Shown here: piece after piece, positions 20,696-31,365 of the stretch
Position numbering within the stretch: position 1 is the first letter of the stretch
How the letters are laid out: each line of letters opens with the position of its first letter
Origin: Chara braunii
Lineage: Eukaryota > Streptophyta > Charophyceae > Charales > Characeae
Length of the DNA: 45,808 nucleotides
NCBI GenBank assembly: GCA_003427395.1
Contig: BFEA01000053.1
Location: 882,247 to 928,054, forward strand
Direction of reading: 5' to 3'
Notes under the pieces: model-generated
Told to the model about the DNA's origin: nothing
What the model saw: the letters and a program-made list of their open reading frames with translations, nothing else
The model's database searches: none
Translations under genes and position numbers: made by a program

Positions 20696-21703
20696 CTACC
20701 AACTTCTGTTGGTATCTTCCCACCTTTTCCAACCAACTATGGGTTCTTCTTTTATATCCCCCGCCCGCAACCTCTGGGTCACTTCCTCGTTACTTCCCAC
20801 TTCTTCCACCCTAACCGGTGGATCCTCTTTTTCCTGCCATAATCTAAACGTGGAAGGCGGCGCTTGCCATGCAGGTACTCTTCTCTGGGCCTCCGCTCTC
20901 ACTCCGCCAGGGACCTTCCTGTGAATATAATCCCCAAACTGATCGTATATGTCCCCATCCATATTTGAGTAGATCAGTCCTACTCTTTCAGCTTCCCGCC
21001 TGGTATTGCAGAACCGTATGGTGTGACCTTGCTTGTCACAATGTTGGCAAATGGCGGTTCTCCAATCGAATTGGGTTCTCCCGCTTCCCTGGCTTCCTTG
21101 GTTGCCTTGATTTCCCTGGCCCTGGTAGCCTTGGTTGCCCCACTAACCTCCTCCGCCACCGCAATTTCTGCCACGCCCTCTTCCACCGCCTCTCCCTCCA
21201 TTCCCCTGATTTCCCTGGCCTTGATTACCTCCACCTGCCACACTGCCTTGTGAGCTAGGTGCGGGCGACGGAGGTGGCGCTACGGGTTGGGCCTGAGCGG
21301 CGGGATAGCTTGGAGGCGGCATGCTTGCTTGGGGCCCAGTGTACAGTACCATTTGACTGGGCGGAGCCGGGCTTCCCCATGGCACAAAAGTATTGTACAT
21401 GGGTCATGACCACTGTCCGAATGGTGGTACTGACACTTGCGAGGGCCCCGCACCACTCGATGGAGCCGATGCGCTTGGCGGTGTAACTGCCACTGTCTGG
21501 GGCACCTGCCCCTTTCCTGAACCTTGGCCCCCTTGCGTCAAGTTGCATTGTCTGCGTAGCGCTTTCGATAAATGTTGGGGCATTGACTCCTCTTCCCACT
21601 CTTCTTGGACATCTTCCTCTATCACTGGGACTTTCCCCTTACCTTGGACTGTTGTCACTACTTTTCTTTGAATCACTGCGTCTTTTCCATAGCCCAATTC
21701 CAC
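20696..21703 (-). pseudogene. Gag, C-terminal half with zinc knuckle
   Basis: One frame from about 21,703 to 20,696 with in-frame stops near 21,404 and 21,143. It begins inside the protein, and no capsid region is recognisable upstream. A proline/serine/glutamine-rich segment is followed by a Gly-Arg-Asn-Gln-rich tract (about 21,260-21,090), an RNA-binding-like composition. Then comes an intact CCHC zinc knuckle, CQHCDKQGHTIRFC (about 21,035-20,990), the nucleocapsid signature for packaging RNA. After the knuckle is a stretch containing GDIYDQFGDYIHRKVPGG. The frame then shifts relative to the protease frame. Confidence 0.75.
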
Positions 21704-22127
21704 TAGTACATCAATGACAAACCTTCTTACTCCAGGGGTCCCGGATGTTGTGGCATCTCTTTCTCATTTTTCCCTTCTTCGCTCCGTTTGCCTTCGACTT
21801 CCCCTGACCAGAATTGTCCCGCTAGCAGCTGACCCGACAGGCTCGCGATCAGAAACCAAAATAAGTTTTGCCCTTTTGCTATGCACAAAATTTCTCATTC
21901 TTATTGAACTCCTCGCTCCCTTCCAACAGATGTGCTGCCTCAGCCAACTCCCCGCTGGATAATGTCTTTGCTTGGATTGGACAGGCCGCAAGGGCCTGCA
22001 TCTTGGATCGAGGGGCAGAGGCAAAGTCCCTGTCCCACCTCACGAAATAGGTAAAATAAAATAAAATAAAAATAAAAGTAGTGGTATTTCAGCTTGTGGC
22101 GCAAGCTCCCACTCACCCACCTTCAGT

Positions 22128-22195
22128 GGAGTTCCAGCTCAGGTATGCATTTCAACAGTTCGCAGGTCTACAAACTGGGCTGGGCTAGCTGGTTC
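22128..22195 (-). repeat. Second tRNA-like module (R1, copy L)
   Basis: On the minus strand CTAGCCCAGCCCAGTTTGTA (A-box region) is followed by TGTTGAAATGC and a GAGCTGGAACTCC B-box-like sequence. It is more diverged than the module at 22,360-22,430. Its counterpart is at 35,823-35,885. Confidence 0.5.
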
Positions 22196-22359
22196 CATGC
22201 CCGAGCGTGGAATCAGTTGCAGGGGGACATGCCAATTTTTTATGTACCATTCCAGTTTAAACAGATGTCCCGAAGGACCACCCTGCGCGAATGGGCATGG
22301 GATATCATCATTGGACTGACTGATCCCTGGTAATCGGGACTGTAGTATTTCACAAAATT

Positions 22360-22430
22360 GCATCATGTAGCATTCAAACTCAGATCTGTATTTCCACTGT
22401 TGAAGGGTGTGCCACCTGAGCTAGACCCGC
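22360..22430 (-). repeat. tRNA-like module with A and B boxes (R1, copy L)
   Basis: On the minus strand GGGTCTAGCTCAGGTGGCAC resembles a tRNA 5' part with the RNA polymerase III A box. About 33 bp later GAGTTTGAATGCTAC resembles the B box and T-arm. The 70-nt span is that of a tRNA, but no acceptor stem closes, so it is tRNA-derived (SINE-like) and not a tRNA gene. Two A-box-only modules lie upstream (GCTCAGTTGGTACAC at about 22,527-22,541; CTAGCTCAATGGGA at 22,470-22,485). Confidence 0.6.
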
Positions 22431-22726
22431 AGGTGTTGGTCCCACATGCCTGTTCAACAGTTCATGGGGGTCCCATTGAGCTAGGCCCGGCAGCAGTTCT
22501 CACAGGACTATTTTCAGCAGTTCGCGTGTGTACCAACTGAGCTGGGTCTGCAGCTGCTGGTCCCACAGGCCTGTGACGCCGTGCACACCCAGGTCGCGCA
22601 TGGTTGCTCCTTACTGTCAATACCTCGCGCGCTCTGCTCACCCGGGCAATGACTCAACTCTCACCTGCGAGTGCGCCATCAACTTCGGACAAGGTCACAC
22701 CGGAGTGACTTACAAAAAACACGCCG

Positions 22727-22794
22727 AATACCCTTGTAAGGGTATTTGGTACGACAGTCCTCCCGGACCCTATTAAGCGACGTCCCCGTCGCTT
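22727..22794 (+). repeat. Double hairpin (H1 + H2), copy B
   Basis: H1 (22,727-22,746) has arms AATACCCTT and AAGGGTATT around GT. H2 (22,775-22,794) is AAGCGACG-TCCC-CGTCGCTT. The gap is 28 bp, as in copy A. It marks the right end of R1 similarity. Confidence 0.75.
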
Positions 22795-22800
22795 TGGGTG

Positions 22801-23720
22801 TCCAAACCAAATACTATTCAAACATAGCCTTAAGGAAACGTATACAGTGATTTTCTAAACACAATTGATTTGACTAAAAACGGTCATCCAGTTATATCGA
22901 CTTCGAGCCTCAATTCCTCGGGATAACTTGGCAAATGTCAGCGTGACTCGACAGTTGAAAGTATTATTTAATTCCTGACCAAAATATGAATCTACAATAG
23001 CCGAATAATCGGCTAAGCACTGACACGCTTCAACCTTTAGTTCAACAAAGTGGATGAAGCCACTTTCCACCAGCTATAATCACGGACATGAAGTCAACCA
23101 AAGTCATACTTGAAAACTACACCATTCCCGGTCCCTTTGAACGATATTTTATCGTGTCGGGCACCGAAATCATCCTATGATAAAAACAAAACCCAATTCT
23201 ATCATGGGCTTAGAACTCAAGATATGAAAACTCACATGATGATCATTCATACTCAACTCATTTACACACCTTTCTTTAAACTCTTCCTCAAGAGAACACC
23301 CAATTGTGGGGAAATCAGACATCTCATTCTTAAGGCCAACCAATATAGTTCGCCTGATTGACCTTATTACCCAGGCCACAAATGTACCTCATGGGTTGGG
23401 CCTCGTTAAGCCCAACCTTACAGGTCATTTATTGTCACACACAAGCCATTTATTTCAATCACTCACAAAAGCAGATGGGCATGGGTATTCATTAAGCCTT
23501 TAAAACAAATAAATGAAATTCACACCTTTTGTCCACAAATCCTACTTTTAAAGTAGGGTTTTTCACTTTCGTAACACACTCTGTCAATCTCATTCATAAG
23601 CTTTGCGTAATAAGTAAGCTCTTATATTTTTTCTCCAAATAACAACTCAACATTTTTACTTCTCAAAATTCCACATTTGTTGACAATGTGACTTTCAACA
23701 TAGACTAAAGCCAAGTGGAA
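22801..23720. other. AT-rich stretch, no gene
   Basis: I see no open frame with recognisable content and no clear repeat, apart from scattered AT-rich sequence. Confidence 0.5.
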
Positions 23721-25030
23721 GGTCCCAGAATCAGGCGGGTTTCCCTGCCGCAGACGACGCCCCCACAGGCGATTAGTCAAAACTTAGTCCTCATAATCAT
23801 GGAAATCACTGTCGCAGACTAGACCACTTGCAGCCCATAATAAGTTAAGTGAAGGGTCCCAGAATCAGGCGGGTTTCCCTGCCGCAGACGACGCCTTCAC
23901 CGACTATTATGTGATTAAGCTAAGCGGGGATGCCGATTCTGGCGGTTCTTTCCTTACCCTCTGCCGCACACAAAACCATCTGTGACTCACAATCAAAGGT
24001 CAGTCATGAGGGGTCCCAGAATCATGCGGGTTTCCCTGCCGCAGACGACGTTCCCAGCGACAGCTGAGAATCAACAGAATGGAGATGTCGATTCTGGCGG
24101 AGGGTAAAAAAACTTTTACCTTACCCTCTGCCGCACACACCATCTGTGACTCACAACCAAAGACCAGACATGAGGGGTCCCGGAATCAGGCGGGTTTCCC
24201 TGCCGCAGACGACGCCCCCACCGACAGCTGAGAATGAACAGAATGGAGATGCCGATTCTGGCGGAGAAAAAAATAAAATAAAAAAATCTTACCTTACCCT
24301 TTGCCGCACACAAGACCATCTGTGACTCATAACCAAAGGCCAGACATGAGGGTGCCCATAATCAGGCGGGTTTCCTTGCCGCAGACGACGCCCCCACCGG
24401 CAGGTGAAAATCAACAAAATGGAGATGCCGATTCTGACAGAGAATTAAAAAAAAAAAAAAAAAAATCTTACCTTACCCTCTGCCGCACACAAAACCATAT
24501 TTGACTCACAACCAAAAGGCCAGACATGAGGGGTCCTTGAATCAGGCGGGTTTCCCTGCCGCAGACGACACCCCCACTGGCAGCTGAGAATATACGTAGC
24601 ACCGTGTTCGCGTTCGGAGGCGAACGTGAACATGTTCGCCCGAACGCAAACATGTTCGCCCGAACGCAAACAACCGCCAAAAACCCTCCGAAGGCGAACA
24701 TTAAAATTATTAAAAAATATATATTTATATATTCTCAGAAAAATCTGAAAAAAATATATGTTATGTAAAATAACAATACAAGCAACTTTTACCTTGGAGT
24801 CATATTCAAAATCGTAGCCAATCATGAGTTAAAAATCAAAAACCATTATTTATTTATTTATTTATTTTTAACGAGAAAAAATTATGTTCGCCCGAACATG
24901 TTCGCGAGCTATTCGCGCGAACGCGGGAACATGAAGGGGCGCGAACATGAAGGGGCACGAACACATTCACCGTGGTACACAGCTGAGAATCAACAAAATG
25001 GAGTTGCCAATTCTGGCGGAGGATAAAACT
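23721..25030 (+). repeat. Satellite of six to seven units, 134-181 bp
   Basis: Units begin with GGTCCCAGAATCAGGCGGGT and lie at 23,721, 23,855, 24,012, 24,176, 24,351 and 24,532; spacing grows from 134 to 181 bp along the array. Each unit also holds TGCCGATTCTGGCGG, so CAGAATC and GATTCTG form an internal inverted pair about 75-90 bp apart. Some units carry a poly-A tract before TTACCTTACCCTCTGCCGCA. The last unit is split by a small transposon at 24,592-24,979 and resumes at 24,980. Confidence 0.85.
24592..24979. mobile_element. MITE-like insertion in the satellite
   Basis: About 388 bp, flanked by the direct repeat CAGCTGAGAAT (24,581-24,591 and 24,980-24,990). Neighbouring satellite units contain this sequence once, so they show the empty site. 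The ends carry imperfect inverted repeats (TAGCACCGTG near 24,597 against TACCACGGTG read from 24,978). Both subterminal regions are crowded with GAACATGTTC and CCCGAAC/GTTCG motifs; the middle is AT-rich. It has no coding capacity. A target duplication of 9-11 bp would fit a Mutator-like superfamily, but the TIRs are too short to be sure. Confidence 0.75.
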
Positions 25031-25883
25031 CTTAGTAAATCTCTTTTTCCAAAAAAACCACTTAGGCCGTCTCAAGCATAACCTCTCTCTCATTTATAAC
25101 TCAATATAACATTTGAACTCTTTGAGTCTCCCAAAAATATCTCACTGATAATCATTATTTCTTCATTTCATCGAACCCTCTTTGGTTCGGACACATTTTA
25201 TTCACGATTTACCATATTTTTCCTTCACACTTTTAACTCTTTGCTTTTTCGCATATCAATGAGAATAAAACATAGAAAAACCCACAGAGTTTCAATGGTG
25301 AGAATGATAATGACAACCAGGACGCATACAAATCTGCAATATGAGGGGATAAAAAACTCATACCAAAATGATTCTCAAAAGAGATTCAGACTATCTCGAG
25401 TTTCAAATTATGACAAATCTCAAATCATCACCAATCAAAGTCTTAATTAAAAAACAAATGACCTTGTATAGCATACTCTACATGTCATAATTGACTGATA
25501 TACACAGAATGATCCCAAGTGTTATCGTGAAGGTGATTGAGCGTCAAACTTACGAACAACCTATCCATAGTAACTCTCCACTGATATCCTACAAAAACTG
25601 AAACAAAGCTTAGAGAGTGAATAGTCAGATCCAGTACGTACGCACAATCCCAAATGACCCACACTCGAAATCGGAATTTATATACAAGGTAAATTCCATA
25701 TATCATCAGAAAGCTCATAGACTCAGTCTGTCAGTCTTAGCAACCGAGTCTCTCGTACCGTCATAATGCTCCAAATGTCTACCTCTAAATCGTCTGAAAC
25801 TATTGTCGCGACTCTACCTCTTTCTTGCGATAGATGAAATAAGTGAGACGATGCTAGCTATTAGGAGAAAAATTAATACATAT
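25031..25883. other. AT-rich stretch, no gene
   Basis: I see no supported feature. A weak minus-strand frame at 25,485-25,718 has no recognisable domain. Confidence 0.45.
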
Positions 25884-27306
25884 CTAGGACAAATGGCCTC
25901 CTTCTTCAACTCTATCTTTCGTTCTCTTGCACTTGCGAGAAGTATGACCGACTTTCTCACAACAACCACATACAATCTTCGACCATTGTTCTCGCCGCCT
26001 GCTATTCTTTCGACCTGTCCAACTTTCAGTTGATGATGCCTCCTTGTCATCACTCCTTTTTAGGATCAGATGCAGCCGGAGGTAGGGCTATACCAGCTTC
26101 TTTGTGACTCCCTTGCTTTTCTTTCTTCTTCTTGCTTGAGACGTCNNNNNNNNNNNNNNNNNNNNNNNNNNNNNNNNNNNNNNNNNNNNNNNNNNNNNNN
26201 NNNNNNNNNNNNNNNNNNNNNNNNNNNNNNNNNNNNNNNNNNNNNNNNNNNNNNNNNNNNNNNNNNNNNNNNNNNNNNNNNNNNNNNNNNNNNNNNNNNN
26301 NNNNNNNNNNNNNNNNNNNNNNNNNNNNNNNNNNNNNNNNNNNNNNNNNNNNNNNNNNNNNNNNNNNNNNNNNNNNNNNNNNNNNNNNNNNNNNNNNNNN
26401 NNNNNNNNNNCCTTTTTAGGATCAGATGCAGCCGGAGGTAGGGCTATACCAGCTTCTTTGTGACTCCCTTGCTTTTCTTTCTTCTTCTTGCTTGAGACGT
26501 CAATAGTCCTTTCACCCTCTAGTCTGCATCTTCTTTCTCTCAACACATAACTCTTCTTTCTTCTCTTCACCCCGCTTATGATTTCGCTCGGTCACCTTAG
26601 TGTCCTTCTGAAGTCCACTTTTCATACCCTAAGGTGTCAACTTCAAAAGCACTTGTCATTCTACCATGCTCACTCTTCTCACAATCATGAGACTCCTTTC
26701 TTTTTCTTGCTTCACGCAAAGTATGACAAAGGTGCTGATCGAAATCCCCTTGTACAAAATTCTCTCGAATTTTATCTCATATAAGCTTTCCTTCTGTCCC
26801 ACGAATTAGATCTCGCTGCTCTGCATCCGTGAAATTCATAAGGAAGACAAAACACTTATCATATTCAGACAGTGTCGAGACTTCTCCGAGAAACACGCTC
26901 ATATTTTGCCAGAAATTGTCCCACTGACACATATCTGAACCGGTTTATCTTCTCACGATCGTCCTTGGTCAGTTTTTCCTCGCCTAGCTGGTATGTTTCC
27001 CACATGACATTATGAAGTTTACTCCATGATGATCCCGCTCTTCTATTTAACCCATTGACTTCCTCCTTCAAGTCTATGTGGATATACTTTATAACTTCTT
27101 TTAGCATACATTCCTCTTTCCACTTGCAGTTGGATTATCAAGGAAGTCGGAAACATGATAACCCTTGAAAAAGTCGATCTCAACCTTGGGTAGGTTATCT
27201 CGCTCCCGATCTCGCAAATCCAACTAATAGGCAAGTTTCTCGACCCCAATCGTCCCTTGCGAACCTTCCATCTCGAGCTCCCTTGACCCCATCCCCTATT
27301 GAGCAA
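25884..27306 (-). pseudogene. Gag of a third retrotransposon family, decayed and gapped
   Basis: On the minus strand, spread over more than one frame, are pieces of a Gag-like protein. Near 27,230-27,130 there is an acidic N-terminal part (VEIDFFKGYHVSDFLDN). From 27,107 a capsid-like segment (VNGLNRRAGSSWSKLHNVMW; FRYVSVGQFLAKYERV) continues past an in-frame stop near 26,865 with DAEQRDLIRGTEGKL. A basic KR-rich stretch at 26,570-26,411 runs up to an N gap. Beyond the gap a frame ending at 25,884 holds an intact CCHC knuckle, CGCCEKVGHTSRKC (about 25,970-25,930). Neither protease nor RT follows. It differs in sequence from the two Gag families at 13-22 kb. Confidence 0.65.
26055..26501. other. 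Assembly gap flanked by identical 91-bp ends
   Basis: The 91 bp before the 265-N run (26,055-26,145) and the 91 bp after it (26,411-26,501) are the same, from CCTTTTTAGGATCAGATGCA to CTTGAGACGTC. The two contigs probably overlap, so the gap is likely false. Collapsing it would leave the KR-rich and zinc-knuckle parts of the Gag pseudogene adjacent. Confidence 0.9.
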
Positions 27307-29059
27307 ACAACGAGTGGTCTCAGGGCCGAGACTCGAAAGAGGTTACGCAACTAAGTCAGATATAGAATATATCCCACTAAAAATTATATCGGCATTCATC
27401 ATGTGAGCGTGCATGAGAACCTATTGAGAACAACGACTATACCGAAGAGAGTTTTTTAAACAAATATCCACCTAAAATAAATTACAAATATTCACTTGAT
27501 AAAACCTTCACATCATAACTCGGACATTAGCCAATTATCACTTCTATTATTAAGGAAGGACATAACATATGTATGTTACATAGGTGGATACTCCAAATAT
27601 GAATCCAAAATGCAGCACAACCCAAGATAGATAACATATACTCACAATAATAATTCATAACTGATAATCAAAACTTGTTTGTTAGAGTTGTAGCTGAAAA
27701 ACATGTTATCCCTTAGAAACAATAGCATGAATTTGACTCAGCCACCTGTAATGCAACAAGATAACTCTTAGAACATAGTGCAAAAATTCTATAAGGCCAT
27801 AATAAGACTAACAATTAGTAAATAACATGATATAATTATTACTCCTTCAGCATTAAGTGAAGCATATCAAGCAGAGAGGCGGTGTAATCCTCATGAGATA
27901 ACATCTTGACTTCTGAGCCCCGCTCTAAAGATCAAGCCTTACCGCAACCCTTTCTGATTCCAGCGCTTTCACCTTACTAAACCTATCAAGGTTAGCAAGA
28001 CAACCCCACTCATACTTATTACGACAAAAGGTGACGATCCCGCACCTCTTTAAATATGGTGGCCTTACCTAGCGAGAGTCTGGTCTAGATCGTCACCCTA
28101 GACCCACCCTGGCTAAGCAGTAGTTGCCATACTTTGCCATCAAGGTTTAAGTAAGGGAACAAACTTTTTCCTCCTCTTTTACCTGATAATGTAGTTACAT
28201 TCCTATTCAAAGGAAAGATAACAACACCCCACTATGGAACAGGAACATAGTTCCGGCGTGGGTCTGACTATCATTCTCAAGACTCATAACTGCTTCCTTA
28301 AACATCAACGAGGGAGTAACAATTCAAGAGTGCACTTCCACTGAGGACAAATTATACATGCTGACTGACTTCCTTCAGGAAGAATCACCTTCCACAGAAA
28401 CAAGTCACCCCATTCACCTCTGGTCCCATGCCTGACGTGGGTTTCATGCAAACTCTATGTCCCCTTGGAAGACAATCCATACATACGCCATCAATCAGGC
28501 ATCCAACATAAAAAGACACACACATAGAGACGACCAAAATAAAACTGCCGCAAAAAATTATATATATATATATATATATACTATATATTTTTAACACAGA
28601 CCTCTCTTTGGATTAGCCAGACCTTTAGCCAAGTAACCACATACTTTGCAAGTGTATCGGCAATTACGATTGCGCAATCCATAAGGGACTCCGCCTATCA
28701 TCGATTAACACATCCGAAGAGTCTAGGCACAATACTCATCACGATAGCTATCGTTCTCTAACTCAGTTTTGACTCAAGGAAATACCTTTACTATTAAGTC
28801 CCGTACTTCGCACTCACCAGTCACCTCCTCATCTATATCAGTCGCAAACCATAAGTCTCCTCTAGAGCAAGGTTTTACCGAGCAGGCAAGGACCCCTTAG
28901 TTTAACTTAATTACCTCCCATATAAGTCTAAATCAAAACTTCTCATTTTGCCTAAATTTTCATTTACCAAACCCGAGTGTCGTTCCACCTGGGACAAAGG
29001 TAGCCAACAGTCATCCCTGGTAACGGCGCCACCTGTCGATCGCATGGTCCCCGCAAGCG
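27307..29059. other. AT-rich stretch with no gene
   Basis: Contains a single hairpin related to the 5,311-6,129 array (27,702-27,729) and a short (TA)n tract at 28,559-28,580. I see no supported coding region. Confidence 0.5.
27702..27729 (+). repeat. Isolated hairpin sharing the CTTAGAAACA loop
   Basis: CATGTTAT (27,702-27,709) pairs with ATAGCATG (27,722-27,729) over 8 bp with one G-U. The loop CCCTTAGAAACA carries the core of the hairpin array at 5,311-6,129. An outer GCTGA/TCAGC pair lies further out. Loop length is shorter than in the array. Confidence 0.5.
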
Positions 29060-29571
29060 AGGGGACCTTCTCGGTCGCGTCACGCAGGATTTGGCAGGAC
29101 TTAGTCGTGGAGCGTTGCCGCTCCGGCCGAGTGCGCCAGCCATACCTTTCGCGAACCCCTACGATAGGATAAGGTCACGCGAGGTACAACTTACCTTCAC
29201 CTGCAGGAGCTGTCACCATCCCTTAGGTGGGCGTATCCCCGCCGAGCTACCAGTCCACAATACAAAAACTTTTACATGCAATCGCAGAGGTGGACCAACC
29301 GAGGGCGTTTTATTGTACGCTGTAGCATAGGGGGTACGCGTTGTTCCACACCTTTATCGGACCCGTACGCAAGCCAACGCATTGGGGGGCTCAAGTCCCA
29401 AGCGCGACTCGTCGTCGGTCGACTAGGACGCATCCTTCTTACCACTCGTTACACCAGGCCAGAACAAAGGTCAGATCAATCTCACAAAACAAAAACACTC
29501 CTAGTCCCTTTACTATCCAACTCACAACCTTCTCATACAGAAATCGGTTAAGTATCTCGCGCGTGTCTTAA

Positions 29572-29578
29572 TATAAAA
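29572..29578 (+). promoter_or_regulatory. TATA box conserved between repeat copies
   Basis: TATAAAA is followed by CTCATATCGACTAG, as at 3,076-3,082. Confidence 0.4.
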
Positions 29579-30648
29579 CGGCGCGGATGCAAGGCTTCCT
29601 CATATCGACTAGCCATGCAAGCCTTCGCAAGCAGTCACTATGATGGCGTACTATGTAGTACCCATAATCGCGAGGTCCTCGATGGTCTCGAGGGTCGTGT
29701 TCGACACTCAAGTGTCAGCTGACACGTGCCTTGAGAGGCAAATTTCTTGACGTTAGACAACCGCCAAGGCTGTAGAGAACCACAGCCTTTTCTGCACCCT
29801 ACGGAGAGTGGGTGGTACACAGGTTCCGACCTATGGTGGCTGTCATCCCTTATGGCCATGGAGACAAGCTCCATCATCCAGGACCTAGAGAAAAGTCAAG
29901 GGGTTTGACTTTGAGGGCTGCCACGGACATCAACGTCCAACTATAAAAATTAACAAGCAAAATCACTCAGTGAATAAATAGGCATCCCAACACCCATATT
30001 AATTCAAACCTCGAGATAAATAAAAGAGGGAAAATAAGCCCATTAGATATGCAGATCGTGCGACACATGGTTGTCATTCTCACTGCCTCCAAAGTAAGAC
30101 TCGTATACCAAGCTCCAAAATACTAACCTGCATAAAACACAAATACATGCGAAAGCCACATTGCCATGCACCAATGTGGTCAACTTTACTGTTCCCTGTA
30201 ACTCACTCCACGCCTCATACACTCAAGCCCCAACCATTGTCAAACTTTCCATAAAAACCCATCAATTCTTTATAATGACTATTAAAAGAAGTCTAGTTAA
30301 AACCTTTAAAGAAACATATCAAATCTCAAGGCTAAGGCAACAAGTTGAAGTACATGTGTAAGCAAAGTTGTATCGTGAGTCGACGAGTCGGCGATCAACC
30401 AACCGACCTGTTATCAAATATAACAGAAGATGATCCTCATAGGACCGAGCTGAACTAGTCAGATCTTGAATGAAAAACGGTCAAGAAGGATCTGTTACAC
30501 AACATAGGCCAAATTCCAAATACTTGAACTTTAGCTGTATGGAGAATAAATCCCCATATCACATCTTACTCAAAATCTCATAAGACTATATCTTAAATCT
30601 ATATCTCCAATGAACCTCAAAGAATAAGGAAAATTCTGGCAGCATTTC

Positions 30649-30990
30649 CCCCATACAGGGTGAATTGCTAAGAATTATCCTACCAGAATATAATTTAACT
30701 CTTCAAAACTAGGAAAATTTTGGCAGCGCTTCCCGTAGGGAAAATATTTTTTCAGGATTTATACGAGGCTAAGTATAAAATTCATAAATAACTCCGACTT
30801 CACAAAGTCAAATTTTGTCCAATTCCTTGATTTAGTAAAAATATGGGCAGCACTTCCCCTAGGAAAGTAGGCTTCCCAGATTTTAACTAAACCAGATAAA
30901 ACTCAGACAAAAGTTTGAACTTAAAAAAATCAAATTTGACTAACTCCTTGGTTTTGTAAAAATTTCGGCAGCGCTTCCCGTAGGAAAAAT
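30649..30990 (+). repeat. Degenerate repeat of about 120 bp, copy 3
   Basis: Units with GGCAGCGCTTCCCGTAGG-like cores at about 30,649, 30,717, 30,842 and 30,963. They are homologous to those at 4,481-5,005, and two keep the full core. Confidence 0.7.
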
Positions 30991-31365
30991 AGCTATCCAA
31001 AATTTATACAGAGCCAAGTTGAATAAAAGATCCCAGAAAAAACGAGAACTTGATCTAAGTAAAATAAACTTAACTCAGAAAATGCAGGAATTGAACTAAC
31101 TCCTATAGCTCCAGCACGTGGCGAGCACTAACAGACTACCCTATTAAGCAACAAAAATAGACAAAACTTGAACGAAAGACAATGCTTTGCTAACAAGCAT
31201 GTCATGTCAACAACTCATTCAGTCAGCTCAAAAACAAGGGTTCGTTCATCCAAAGTGTTCATCTTTCGTTTGTCGTGATCACATAAACATTAGTCTCGTA
31301 TCTTACTTGGTTGATTATCTTTCAAAGTTGTTCTCAGTCAACCCCATGCAATCAGACAGATTTAG

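Larger units (their letters stand above)
15963..21703 (-). mobile_element. Decayed LTR retrotransposon, Ty3-type domain order
   Basis: On the minus strand the order is Gag with CCHC knuckle, aspartic protease, reverse transcriptase, RNase H, then integrase with a GPY motif. Protease-RT-RNase H-integrase is the Ty3/gypsy order. No primer-binding site, polypurine tract or LTR pair was found at either end; 21,765 begins another dispersed repeat. Damage is mostly in-frame stop codons. From about 19,449 to 16,315 one frame persists with about eight stops, and several (CGA to TGA, TGG to TGA, CAG to TAG) are single transitions. Confidence 0.85.
21765..22800. repeat. Dispersed repeat R1, copy L
   Basis: Matches 35,431-36,892 in the same orientation, starting at CATTTTTCCCTTCTTCGCTC. 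Blocks in order are: CTAGCAGCygACCCGACAG; an (AAAAT)n tract near 22,050-22,075; GTAGTGGTATTTCAGCTTG; four tRNA-like modules on the minus strand; and CGCCGTGCACACCCAGGTCG leading to hairpin H1. It directly abuts the Gag remnant to its left. This copy has the empty site for the 441-bp insertion seen at 36,254-36,694. Confidence 0.8.
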
